16,604 nt of DNA. Source: Pseudomonadota bacterium. Lineage in GTDB: Bacteria; Pseudomonadota; Gammaproteobacteria; Burkholderiales; Sulfuriferulaceae. Under the pieces are notes generated by a model that was not told the origin of the DNA, did not search any database, and saw only the letters and a program-made list of their open reading frames with translations. The stretch spans positions 8,131-24,734 of the forward strand of contig JAJYGL010000140.1 of NCBI GenBank assembly GCA_021790625.1. Direction: 5' to 3'. Below are positions 5,960 to 13,914 of this stretch, piece after piece; positions within the stretch are counted from its first letter, which is position 1, and every line of letters starts with the position of its first letter. The position numbers and the translations under genes are program-made.

Positions 5960-7375
5960 CTATCGACTGGCGATTTTGTTCGTCTGTTCGCGCAAGCGCT
6001 GTAACACGGTATCTTTACCAATCAAAAACAATGTCTTGTCGATGCCTGGTGTATGTGTCGTGCCAGTTGTCATGAGTCGCAAGGGCATAGCGAGTTTTGG
6101 CATCTTTAATTCAAACTGGGTAACACAAGACTTGATGGCATCGTGGATGTTTTCTGGTTGCCATGAGAGTGTGTCCAGTCGCTGGATGATGTCTTGCAAG
6201 GCTGGCAGGACGGCCGGATCGAGGTGTGCAGCCAACGCATCCGCTTCTGGCGGCTGATAGTGGTAAAAGATGCGTGCCTGTCGCACCAGGTCGACCAATG
6301 TTTCGGCGCGTTCTCGTAACAGATCGACAACGTCTGTCAAAGCCGGGCCTTGTTGCGTATCCAAACCTTCGGCAGCGAGAAAGGGCGTGAGTGCCTCGGC
6401 CAGTTGTGACACGTCAGTGGACTTGATGTATTGCTGATTCAGCCAGCGTAGTTTATCGGTATTGAATTTGGCCGGTGCACGGTTGATGGCATCAAGCGCA
6501 AACCAGTCGGTAAATTGTTGTAGGCTGAACAGTTCGTCGTCACCATGTGCCCAGCCCAATCGGGCCAGATAATTGAGTAGCGCGGCAGGCAAGAATCCCT
6601 CTTGCTGGTATTGCAGGACGCTGACTGCCCCGTGGCGTTTGGATAGTCTCTCACCATCTTCACCCAGAATCATGGGGACATGTGCATAGCGTGGCAGTTC
6701 AGCGCCGAGGGCCTTGAGAATGTTGATTTGGCGCGGGGTATTGTTGACATGATCGTCGCCACGAATAACGTGCGTAATACGCATATCCCAGTCGTCGACA
6801 ACCACACAAAAGTTGTAGGTCGGCGTGCCGTCGGAGCGGGCGATAATCAGATCGTCGAGTTCCTCATTGCTGATGCGGATATTGCCTTTGACCAGATCGT
6901 GCCAGACGACAGCGCCGTCTTGTGGGTTTTTGAAGCGAATGACAGGTTGAATGTCAGTGGGAACTGGCGGCAGCGTTTTGCCGGCTTCCGGTCGCCAGCG
7001 GCCATCGTAGCGTGGTTTTAGCCCCGCCGCGCGCTGGTTTTCCCGCATGCTGTCCAGTTCTTGTGGCGTGGCATAACAATAATACGCTTGACCTTGTGCC
7101 AGCATTTGGGCCAGCACTTCTTTGTACCGGGGCATGCGTTGCATCTGATAAAACGGCCCTTCGTCGTAATCCAATCCCAGCCAGCGCATGCCATCCAGAA
7201 TGGCCTGCACAGATTCGGGTGTGGAGCGTTCGAGGTCGGTATCTTCAATGCGCAGGACAAACGTACCATGATGGTGACGGGCATATGCCCAGGCGAACAA
7301 GGCGGTTCGGGCGCCACCGATATGGAGATAGCCGGTTGGGCTGGGTGCAAAACGGGTACGGACGGCAGGATGCAT
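5960..7375 (-). CDS. gltX: Glutamyl-tRNA synthetase
   Basis: This class I aminoacyl-tRNA synthetase charges tRNA-Glu with glutamate in the cytosol. The 471 residues match the usual bacterial length of about 465-490. The Rossmann catalytic core carries the HIGH-type signature H-I-G-G at 18-21 (inside P-S-P-T-G-Y-L-H-I-G-G-A-R-T-A) and the KMSKS-type loop L-S-K-R at 244-247. R-I-E-D-T-D near 42-47 and the R-G-D-D-H-V-N-N-T region near 205-213 also fit. The paired cysteines of the E. coli-type zinc site near residue 100 are not present (only one cysteine, in Y-Y-C-Y-A), as in many zinc-free GluRS enzymes. Whether it also charges tRNA-Gln (non-discriminating) cannot be decided here. It follows tldD by 24 bp with TTGGAAA as a ribosome binding stretch, so it is probably the last gene of the minus-strand operon. 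Confidence 0.96.
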   Translation of the reverse strand: MHPAVRTRFAPSPTGYLHIGGARTALFAWAYARHHHGTFVLRIEDTDLERSTPESVQAILDGMRWLGLDYDEGPFYQMQRMPRYKEVLAQMLAQGQAYYCYATPQELDSMRENQRAAGLKPRYDGRWRPEAGKTLPPVPTDIQPVIRFKNPQDGAVVWHDLVKGNIRISNEELDDLIIARSDGTPTYNFCVVVDDWDMRITHVIRGDDHVNNTPRQINILKALGAELPRYAHVPMILGEDGERLSKRHGAVSVLQYQQEGFLPAALLNYLARLGWAHGDDELFSLQQFTDWFALDAINRAPAKFNTDKLRWLNQQYIKSTDVSQLAEALTPFLAAEGLDTQQGPALTDVVDLLRERAETLVDLVRQARIFYHYQPPEADALAAHLDPAVLPALQDIIQRLDTLSWQPENIHDAIKSCVTQFELKMPKLAMPLRLMTTGTTHTPGIDKTLFLIGKDTVLQRLREQTNKIASR

Positions 7376-7399
7376 GAAATTTCCAAATAACGTTCAGGT

Positions 7400-8872
7400 T
7401 CAGGCAGTACCACCAACAGTCAGGCCGTCGATGCGTAAGGTTGGCTGCCCGACGCCAACGGGTACGCTTTGACCTTCCTTGCCGCAGGTGCCAACACCTG
7501 GATCCAGGCGCATGTCATTGCCAATCATCGAAACGCGGGTGAGCACATCCGGGCCATTGCCGATTAACGTCGCGCCTTTGACTGGCGTGGTGATTTTGCC
7601 ATTTTCGATTAAATAGGCTTCGGCGGCAGAAAACACAAATTTACCGCTGGTGATGTCTACCTGACCGCCGCCAAAGTTGACGGCGTACAGACCATGTTCG
7701 ACGGAAGCGATGATTTCCTGCGGATCATATTCCCCATTCAGCATATAGGTATTGGTCATGCGTGGCATCGGAATGTGGGCGAAGGATTCGCGACGGGCGT
7801 TACCGGTAGGGGATGCGCCCATCAGACGGGCATTCAAACTATCCTGTAGATAGCCTTTCAGAATGCCATTTTCAATCAGTGTCGTGCACTGGGTTGGGTT
7901 GCCCTCGTCGTCGATATTAAGCGAGCCGCGACGGTTCGGCAGTGTGCCATCATCGACGACGGTGACGCCGCTCGCCGCTACTTTTTCACCGATGCGATTG
8001 CTGAATGCGGAGCTGCCTTTGCGGTTGAAGTCACCCTCCAGACCATGGCCGATGGCTTCGTGCAGCAAAATTCCCGGCCAGCCGGCACCAAGCACGACGG
8101 TCATTGTACCGGCAGGCGCAGGTTTTGCGGCCAAGTTGGTGATGGCTTGATGCACGGCTTCGTTGGCATACTGGTGTAGCATGGCATCATTAAAATAACT
8201 GTAATCGAAGCGGCCGCCACCACCGGACATGCCCTGTTCACGCTGCCCGTCCTGTTCGGCAATGACTTGTAGCGACAGACGTACCAGTGGGCGGACATCG
8301 GCTGCCTGATGACCGTCCGAGCGGGCAATGAAGACCACATCGTATTCGGCATTCAGGCTCGCCATGACTTGCGTGACACGCGGATCGGCAGCACGGGCAT
8401 AGCGCTCGAGCTTTTCCAGCAGGGTGACTTTTTCTGCGTCTGGTAATGACACCAGCGGGTCGTTTGGTGCGTACAGTGCGTGTGGCGTGTGGCGTGTGGC
8501 GACACGGTGATGTTGTTGATTGCCAACACGGGCGATGGCGCGGGTGGCTTCGCTGGCGGCAAGCAATGCGCTGTGGCTGATGTCGTCGGAATAAGCAAAC
8601 GCCGTTTTTTCGCCGGACACGGCACGCACACCCACACCTTGTTCAATGTTGAAACTGGCTGATTTGACCTGTCCTTCTTCCAGACTCCAGCCTTCTGAAC
8701 GGGTGTACTGAAAATACAGGTCGGCGTAATCGAGTTGATGGCGCATCAACTGACTGAACACTTCGTCGAGATGTCGCGTGTTGATCTGGTTTGGCGTCAG
8801 CAGTGTGATGTGCGCGGTATCCAGCAGAGCTTGTTGGTTTGGCGTGTAGATGCCACTTATGGGGGTAGACAT
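7400..8872 (-). CDS. tldD: TldD metalloprotease subunit
   Basis: TldD pairs with TldE/PmbA to form a zinc metalloprotease that degrades unfolded peptides; in E. coli it processes microcin B17 and degrades the antitoxin CcdA. The sequence is collinear with E. coli TldD along its whole length. The metal-binding motif H-E-x-x-x-H is at 271-276 (H-E-A-I-G-H-G-L-E-G-D), and the conserved C-terminal cysteine lies in G-T-C-G-K-E-G-Q-S. The C-terminus T-V-G-G-T-A is also typical. Two starts are possible: ATG at 8887, directly abutting the upstream stop with no ribosome binding site, or ATG at 8872, with GAGG six bases upstream. The second is chosen (490 residues; E. coli 481). The partner tldE/pmbA is not in this window, which is common. 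A three-copy 7-bp repeat lies in the coding sequence at 8481-8501. Confidence 0.95.
   Translation of the reverse strand: MSTPISGIYTPNQQALLDTAHITLLTPNQINTRHLDEVFSQLMRHQLDYADLYFQYTRSEGWSLEEGQVKSASFNIEQGVGVRAVSGEKTAFAYSDDISHSALLAASEATRAIARVGNQQHHRVATRHTPHALYAPNDPLVSLPDAEKVTLLEKLERYARAADPRVTQVMASLNAEYDVVFIARSDGHQAADVRPLVRLSLQVIAEQDGQREQGMSGGGGRFDYSYFNDAMLHQYANEAVHQAITNLAAKPAPAGTMTVVLGAGWPGILLHEAIGHGLEGDFNRKGSSAFSNRIGEKVAASGVTVVDDGTLPNRRGSLNIDDEGNPTQCTTLIENGILKGYLQDSLNARLMGASPTGNARRESFAHIPMPRMTNTYMLNGEYDPQEIIASVEHGLYAVNFGGGQVDITSGKFVFSAAEAYLIENGKITTPVKGATLIGNGPDVLTRVSMIGNDMRLDPGVGTCGKEGQSVPVGVGQPTLRIDGLTVGGTA
8481..8501. repeat. Three-copy 7-bp tandem repeat inside tldD
   Basis: TGTGGCG (plus-strand orientation) is repeated three times without interruption. 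Read in tldD it encodes part of V-A-T-R-H-T-P-H-A. Three units equal seven codons, so the frame is kept, but gain or loss of one unit would shift the frame. The segment lies in a variable region of TldD where the alignment with E. coli shows no obvious insertion. Confidence 0.85.
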
Positions 8873-8887
8873 GTGAACCTCGCTCAT

Positions 8888-9751
8888 TTAAAGGTGAGAG
8901 ACATGTAAATGGGTGCAATCCAGCGCACGGTGAGACAGTGCCGGCAGGCTGTTGCGCAAGTGTTGCTGATAATCCGGGTTGATATTGGCCAGAACGATGC
9001 CAGAACCACGTGGCAAGCGATCAAGCACAGTCCCCCACGGGTCGACAATCATGGTATCACCATGGGTTTCCCGTCCGGACAGGTGATAACCGCCTTGTGC
9101 GGGCGCCATGACATAAGCCAGGTTTTCAATGGCGCGCGCGCGCACCAGCGTTTCGAAATGCGCTTTGCCGGTGGTGGCCGTAAACGCGGAAGGGATGACA
9201 ATCAGATTCACTTCCCGCATGGCGCGGTACAGTTCGGGAAAGCGTAGATCGTAGCAAATGGATAGCCCAATACGGCCAAATGGCGTATCGACGACGACAA
9301 TCTGATCACCGGGTTCGATGGTGTTTTCTTCTTGATAATGTTCGGCACCCATATTGAAACCAAACAGGTGAATTTTGTCATAACGCGCCACGCGTTTACC
9401 CTTGTCGTCGAAAACGAGACAACTGTTGCGCACTTTTCCTGCGGTTTCGGAGACCAAAGGGATAGAGCCGCCGATTAACCAGATGGCATGTTTTTTGGCG
9501 GTGTTGGACAAAAAACGTTGGATGGGACCTTGTCCATCCTGTTCGGCGATGACCAGTTTGTCCGTGTCTTTCATCCCCATGATGGCAAAAAACTCGGGCA
9601 AAGCGATTAGTTTGGCGCCTTGTTTGGCCGCCATGGCGATTAATCGGGCAGCTTCGGCGAGATTGGCGCTGACGTTGGGGCCAGAAGCCATTTGGATGGC
9701 AGCGACACGGTGAGGTGACAAAGTAGAGGGTGTGTGAGATGCATCAGTCAT
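8888..9751 (-). CDS. Carbon-nitrogen hydrolase (Nit1/Nit2-like nitrilase-superfamily amidase)
   Basis: This is a cytosolic amidase of the nitrilase superfamily. The Glu-Lys-Cys triad is visible as E53 (L-P-E-F-F), K126 (Y-D-K-I-H-L-F) and C166 (S-I-C-Y-D-L-R-F-P-E-L-Y-R). The Y-D-K-I-H-L-F and C-Y-D-L-R-F-P signatures place it with the Nit1/Nit2 branch, whose known members hydrolyse deaminated glutathione or omega-amides such as alpha-ketoglutaramate; the exact substrate cannot be read from the sequence. The chosen start at 9751 gives 287 residues and overlaps the TGA of the preceding small gene as ATGA. An extension to 9844 would add 31 residues unlike the family inside that gene and is rejected. 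A nit gene between yhdP and tldD is a recurrent arrangement in proteobacteria such as Pseudomonas. Confidence 0.9.
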   Translation of the reverse strand: MTDASHTPSTLSPHRVAAIQMASGPNVSANLAEAARLIAMAAKQGAKLIALPEFFAIMGMKDTDKLVIAEQDGQGPIQRFLSNTAKKHAIWLIGGSIPLVSETAGKVRNSCLVFDDKGKRVARYDKIHLFGFNMGAEHYQEENTIEPGDQIVVVDTPFGRIGLSICYDLRFPELYRAMREVNLIVIPSAFTATTGKAHFETLVRARAIENLAYVMAPAQGGYHLSGRETHGDTMIVDPWGTVLDRLPRGSGIVLANINPDYQQHLRNSLPALSHRALDCTHLHVSHL

Positions 9752-10089
9752 GGGTTGGTTTGCGTTTCGAGTTGAATGGATGTATTGGTAGGAATATTTT
9801 TGAGCAGCACACGCGACGAGGGTAGGGCCAGTGCCAATAGCCACTGGCGCAATTCTGCCGCATATATGGCGGCTTCATCGTTGGTCGGGTAAGAAATCAC
9901 CAGCATTTGTTTGGGATCATTCAATAAGGGTAAAACGCAGGGTTTGATGTTGGTATTGTCGAGGACAGACAGTCCGCTGCGTGGTGACAGCCAGAAATCG
10001 TCACCAATCGGGCAGACATCGGCACGGGAAAAATTGGCTGCAAGCAATAGACTGGATAAGATAAGTAATATGAAAAAGCGTTTTTGCAT
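9748..10089 (-). CDS. Small exported protein of unknown function
   Basis: The 113-residue product is not recognised. A clear Sec signal peptide (M-Q-K-R followed by a leucine-rich core, likely cleavage after S-R-A near residue 23) leaves a mature protein of about 90 residues starting D-V-C-P-I-G-D-D. Two cysteines in the mature part (C26 and C51) could form a disulfide in the periplasm. The second half (Y-P-T-N-D-E-A-A-I-Y-A-A-E-L-R-Q-W-L-L-A-L) reads as an amphipathic helix followed by a beta-strand, as in a small alpha/beta domain. That it is a real gene is supported by tight packing: its ATG comes 3 bp after the yhdP stop and its TGA overlaps the nit ATG. The context with yhdP suggests an envelope role, but this is inference only. 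Confidence 0.75.
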   Translation of the reverse strand: MQKRFFILLILSSLLLAANFSRADVCPIGDDFWLSPRSGLSVLDNTNIKPCVLPLLNDPKQMLVISYPTNDEAAIYAAELRQWLLALALPSSRVLLKNIPTNTSIQLETQTNP

Positions 10090-10092
10090 GAA

Positions 10093-13000
10093 TCAAAGTC
10101 CTGTTTTTTGAACCACCGGATCATGCCAGGAACCAGTGATGTCATAGTTATAACGCAATGCTTCGCCAATCGGGTTGGACAGCAGTTTTTGTATCGCCAG
10201 CATACTCAACCCTACCACCGGGCCGCCGACAAATGAACTGGCGAGCGCCACGCTTTCACTCAGTTTTGGGCTGACGGAGACTTTCAGGTTTTCGGTTTGC
10301 GCGTGAATATTCACGCTTCCTTGCAAGTGAACGGTTGCTGCGGGTCCCTGCATCATAAAATCACTGCTGCCTATTATGCCGTGATTTAACAAAATCGTCG
10401 CGGAAATGTCATCAAAAGCGAATCCATTACTGAAAACGTCGCGGAAATCCAGCGTAATGTGGTGCGGTAAATCCTGTAAGCTTAGAATGCCAAGCAATTT
10501 TGCAGCACCCGGATCCAGTTTCAGGAACTGACCATGCATGGCATGAAGCGTGAATTGTCCATTCAAGCTGCCGATAGGAATGTCCATCGGCGTGCCGTTC
10601 CATGATGCGTTACCGTCAAGTTGGGCTGTGCCGCGGGCGATGGTATCTGGTTGGTGATAACGGGCAAGGAAGCCGCCGAGACGGTGAATGCTCAGATGCA
10701 ATTGGGCTTGGGTTTGTGGCGTGCCGCTCAGGTGCCAGTCGGCGGTCATGGCGAATGTGCTGTCGGGGTTGCTCACGGTGAGCGGGTCGATGTGCATGCC
10801 ACCTGGAATAGGCGTGGCGTGCAGGTTGAGTTTGCCCAGTGCATAATGATCGACTTGCAGATCATCGACCTGAAACTGCATTTCCGGCCAGTGAACATCC
10901 TGATTATCATTTGGTTTGTCTGGCGCTGACGCTGACGCCGGTGCTGATGGCTGTGCGGGTGGAATATCCAGTGTTTTGAATTGCGCCACGAGTTTGCCCT
11001 GAGGATAGGATGGTTTGGCCGGAAACCAATTGATGTCGCCTTGTATACGAGGGCCAGAAAGGTGGGCAAGCCAGAGGGTATTTTGTTGCGTGGCACTCAG
11101 GGTGACCTGCTGAAAATCATGGTGAAACAGTTGTAGTTGACGTACGGTGAGATCGACGTTGTGTATCGGTAGCGCGCTTCCCTGACCGGAAAGCAGACCA
11201 AACCAGTCTTCCAGTTGAATGTTGTCCAGTGTACCAAGAATATCCAGTCCTTCATGCGCAGGCAGACTGGCATGACCACCGCCCAGTACAATGCTGCCGC
11301 GGTCGAGGTGCAGGCTGCCTTGGTCAGAATAGGCGAGTAGTTGCGCCTGCAGTCGGTCGTCATAGTGAATGTTGGCCAGCAGGTGACCGTCGCTGGTGTT
11401 GTGGCTGTCCCAATGCAAGGCAAGTGATTGGCTGGCCGTTTTATTCAGTGGTGGAGGTAGATCAATGGCAAGACCGTCCAGATTGCTGCCTGCCGTGATG
11501 TCCGTTACTTTTCCGCGCAGGAGCGACAAGGTGGCATGCCATGGTGTTTTGCCATGGAAATGTTGTGCGAGTGTATTGGGTATCCAGTGGTCCAGTTCGT
11601 CCTGTGCAATTTGTCCCTGAATATGAATTTGCGCGCTGCCGTCAGACTGGCTGGTGCTATTCAATACGGCTGGCTGGTGGAACAGTTGTAACCGGATGTC
11701 GTTGGCATTGACTCCGGTTTGGGTGAATTGCAGGAAGCCGTGGATATCATCCAGAGACGGTAATTGCGGCGAGAGTTTTACATTGTCGTGCTGGAAGTGG
11801 AGTGTGCCTGCGATATCCGGGTGCAGTATGTCGTGGAAAGGCAATTTGATGTGCAGGTCAAGGTGGGTGTTGCCGGTGCCGTTGGCATTTGCGGTCAGGT
11901 TATCCAGTGCTTTTTTGACCGGACTGGCGTTGACGAACTGAATGAAGTCGGCGATTTTTCCGTCTGCCTGTCCGTCTGCTTGCAGATATTCCTTGTCATG
12001 AGCGAACAGATCGGGAATCTGCACCAGAATATGGCGTAATTTTGTTTGGTACAGACGGGCATTGTCGCTGTGAATCAGCATGCGGGTTCCCTCAAAATCG
12101 ACGCTGCCCTGAATGTGATTGATACGCGGGAAATCCGGGTTGGGTCGTATGGAGGCATCTTTGACAGCGATGTGTACATTGAGCAAACCTTGTCCATCGT
12201 TGTGAAAGGGATAGTGCGCGAGATTGCCGACCAGATCAAATTGTGCGCGCTCGGCAATACCACCGAGCAGGTTCTGGCACACCCAGTTGTATGCAGGGCG
12301 CTGGACGACAAGTGGCAGATAGTGACAGGCTGCGCTGCCGCGGGCGTTGTACAATCCGCCGTGCAGATCGATTTGTCCTGGTTGTCCGGGTTGCCAATCG
12401 TAGCTGCCGAACAGGTTGCCACTGAAATCGGCGTTATTGAGATTGGCTTGCGCCAGATTGAACTGCCAGCCGGTTTTTTGTTGTTGCCAGCGCAATTGCG
12501 CGGTCAGACTGTTCAGGTGCAGGTGGGGTTCGAACAATAGTTTGGGTAAATCCAGTCCGACATTGGTACTGGATAGTGCGACCGTGCCAGACTGGTTGTT
12601 GCCGTCGATGTGTCCGGACAAACCGGAAAAACCAGAGGAGCCGAATAAATCGGGTGCAGCTGCGTTGCCGTGCATGCTCAGATCAGAAAACTGGCCAGTC
12701 AGGCTGAATGTGTTGGGTTGCGGCAGATTGCCAAGCCAGCTTGCATTAATGTTACGCAGCTTGCCGGAAAGTTGGTGTTGCTGCAACCATTGGGTTTGTA
12801 TCGGAGAAAGAGGCAGATAAGAAGCAAGTTGTGCCAGATTGCCCAGCGACAGGTTTGAGCAGCGTAATACGCCTTGTGCAGCTGTGTGAGCGGAAGCGGG
12901 AGCAAGGCGCAGATAAAAGTCCATTGGGGCAAGATAGAGCAAGGCATCATTGCGCAGGCTGACTTGCTTGAGTTCAATGGATTGGGTATTGCCTTGCCGT

Positions 13001-13914
13001 TGCCACGATGCCTGTCCCGACAGGTTCAGCAGATTCAGGCGGGGCAAATCGGGCGTGAATTGCAAAGATAATTGGCGTAATCGTACCTGACTGACGAGCG
13101 CAGTGAGTCGAGCATGGGCAAATTGCCCTGACAGGGAAACATTGCCATAGCCATGGGTGATACCTAGCGGCAACGTCAGCCAGGGTTGCCATTGCGTGAG
13201 ATCAATACCCGTGGCTTGAACGGACAGCGTGCCTCGCCAGGCGGGTAGATCGTGTAGTGAGCGACCGACAAGGTTGCCGTCGATAAAAACGGGAGGGGCA
13301 ATCGGCGTAGAAGGAATAGCGGAAAAATGGAAGCGATGATGGGAAAAGAAACTGTCCAGACTGAGATTCAGGTCGTTAAAAGCCAGAACCGGGCTGTTGC
13401 GGGTCGCATCCTGCCAGGTGAGCGTGGCGTGAGACAGTTGCAGGTGCGGTTGGCGTAACAGCCAGTCGGCAAAATCAGGGGAAGTGGTTTGTTGATGGAT
13501 GGGGTAGTGGTCGAGCCACAAGCTGCCATCGGCCTTGCGGGTCAGCGCAATAGACTGATTGGAAATAACGAGCTTTGTCAGTCGTAATTCACCCAATGGC
13601 AGGCTGGTCCACGAAATTCCGGCGCGTATATCGTTTAAAGTGATGAGTGGCGTGCCCGAGCGTGAAAGTACCTGAATCCGACTGATATGCAATACAGGAT
13701 GCCACCCTTGCCAACTGGCGTCCAGTTTGCCAAGCTGGATATTCTGTCCGCTGGCATGGCTTAGCGAGGCAGCAATCTGCGGGCGCCATTGATCCAGATT
13801 GGGCAGAATCCAGAATCGTAACAGGAGCCCTGTCAGCAACAGGCACACAATCAATGTGCCGGTGAACCAAAGGGTCAGGCGTATCGTGTGATGACCGATT
13901 GACCGTTTCATCAT
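10093..13914 (-). CDS. yhdP: YhdP-family AsmA-like envelope protein
   Basis: YhdP is a very large AsmA-superfamily protein that, with TamB and YdbH, carries phospholipids from the inner to the outer membrane of Gram-negative bacteria. The 1273 residues nearly equal the E. coli protein (1266). One N-terminal transmembrane anchor (about 11-34) is followed by a long periplasmic part rich in alternating beta-strand patterns, expected to form a hydrophobic-grooved rod. The C-terminal AsmA-like region contains G-S-D-F-M-M-Q-G-P-A-A-T-V-H-L-Q-G and ends in Y-D-I-T-G-S-W-H-D-P-V-V. An Ala/Ser/Pro-rich low-complexity linker lies near residues 985-1000. ATG at 13914 overlaps the acs stop by one base (TAATG); the second codon is also ATG. 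It sits upstream of the small exported gene, nit and tldD, in the common yhdP-nit-tldD order. Confidence 0.92.
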   Translation of the reverse strand: MMKRSIGHHTIRLTLWFTGTLIVCLLLTGLLLRFWILPNLDQWRPQIAASLSHASGQNIQLGKLDASWQGWHPVLHISRIQVLSRSGTPLITLNDIRAGISWTSLPLGELRLTKLVISNQSIALTRKADGSLWLDHYPIHQQTTSPDFADWLLRQPHLQLSHATLTWQDATRNSPVLAFNDLNLSLDSFFSHHRFHFSAIPSTPIAPPVFIDGNLVGRSLHDLPAWRGTLSVQATGIDLTQWQPWLTLPLGITHGYGNVSLSGQFAHARLTALVSQVRLRQLSLQFTPDLPRLNLLNLSGQASWQRQGNTQSIELKQVSLRNDALLYLAPMDFYLRLAPASAHTAAQGVLRCSNLSLGNLAQLASYLPLSPIQTQWLQQHQLSGKLRNINASWLGNLPQPNTFSLTGQFSDLSMHGNAAAPDLFGSSGFSGLSGHIDGNNQSGTVALSSTNVGLDLPKLLFEPHLHLNSLTAQLRWQQQKTGWQFNLAQANLNNADFSGNLFGSYDWQPGQPGQIDLHGGLYNARGSAACHYLPLVVQRPAYNWVCQNLLGGIAERAQFDLVGNLAHYPFHNDGQGLLNVHIAVKDASIRPNPDFPRINHIQGSVDFEGTRMLIHSDNARLYQTKLRHILVQIPDLFAHDKEYLQADGQADGKIADFIQFVNASPVKKALDNLTANANGTGNTHLDLHIKLPFHDILHPDIAGTLHFQHDNVKLSPQLPSLDDIHGFLQFTQTGVNANDIRLQLFHQPAVLNSTSQSDGSAQIHIQGQIAQDELDHWIPNTLAQHFHGKTPWHATLSLLRGKVTDITAGSNLDGLAIDLPPPLNKTASQSLALHWDSHNTSDGHLLANIHYDDRLQAQLLAYSDQGSLHLDRGSIVLGGGHASLPAHEGLDILGTLDNIQLEDWFGLLSGQGSALPIHNVDLTVRQLQLFHHDFQQVTLSATQQNTLWLAHLSGPRIQGDINWFPAKPSYPQGKLVAQFKTLDIPPAQPSAPASASAPDKPNDNQDVHWPEMQFQVDDLQVDHYALGKLNLHATPIPGGMHIDPLTVSNPDSTFAMTADWHLSGTPQTQAQLHLSIHRLGGFLARYHQPDTIARGTAQLDGNASWNGTPMDIPIGSLNGQFTLHAMHGQFLKLDPGAAKLLGILSLQDLPHHITLDFRDVFSNGFAFDDISATILLNHGIIGSSDFMMQGPAATVHLQGSVNIHAQTENLKVSVSPKLSESVALASSFVGGPVVGLSMLAIQKLLSNPIGEALRYNYDITGSWHDPVVQKTGL

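Noticed and set aside
9752..9844. 31-residue N-terminal extension of the nitrilase-family protein
   Set aside because: It lies wholly within the small exported protein gene; the ATG at 9751 forms a normal ATGA overlap and fits family length.
12046..12540. 164-codon plus-strand open frame inside yhdP
   Set aside because: Antisense shadow of a long repetitive beta-rich gene; no family resemblance and no ribosome binding site context.
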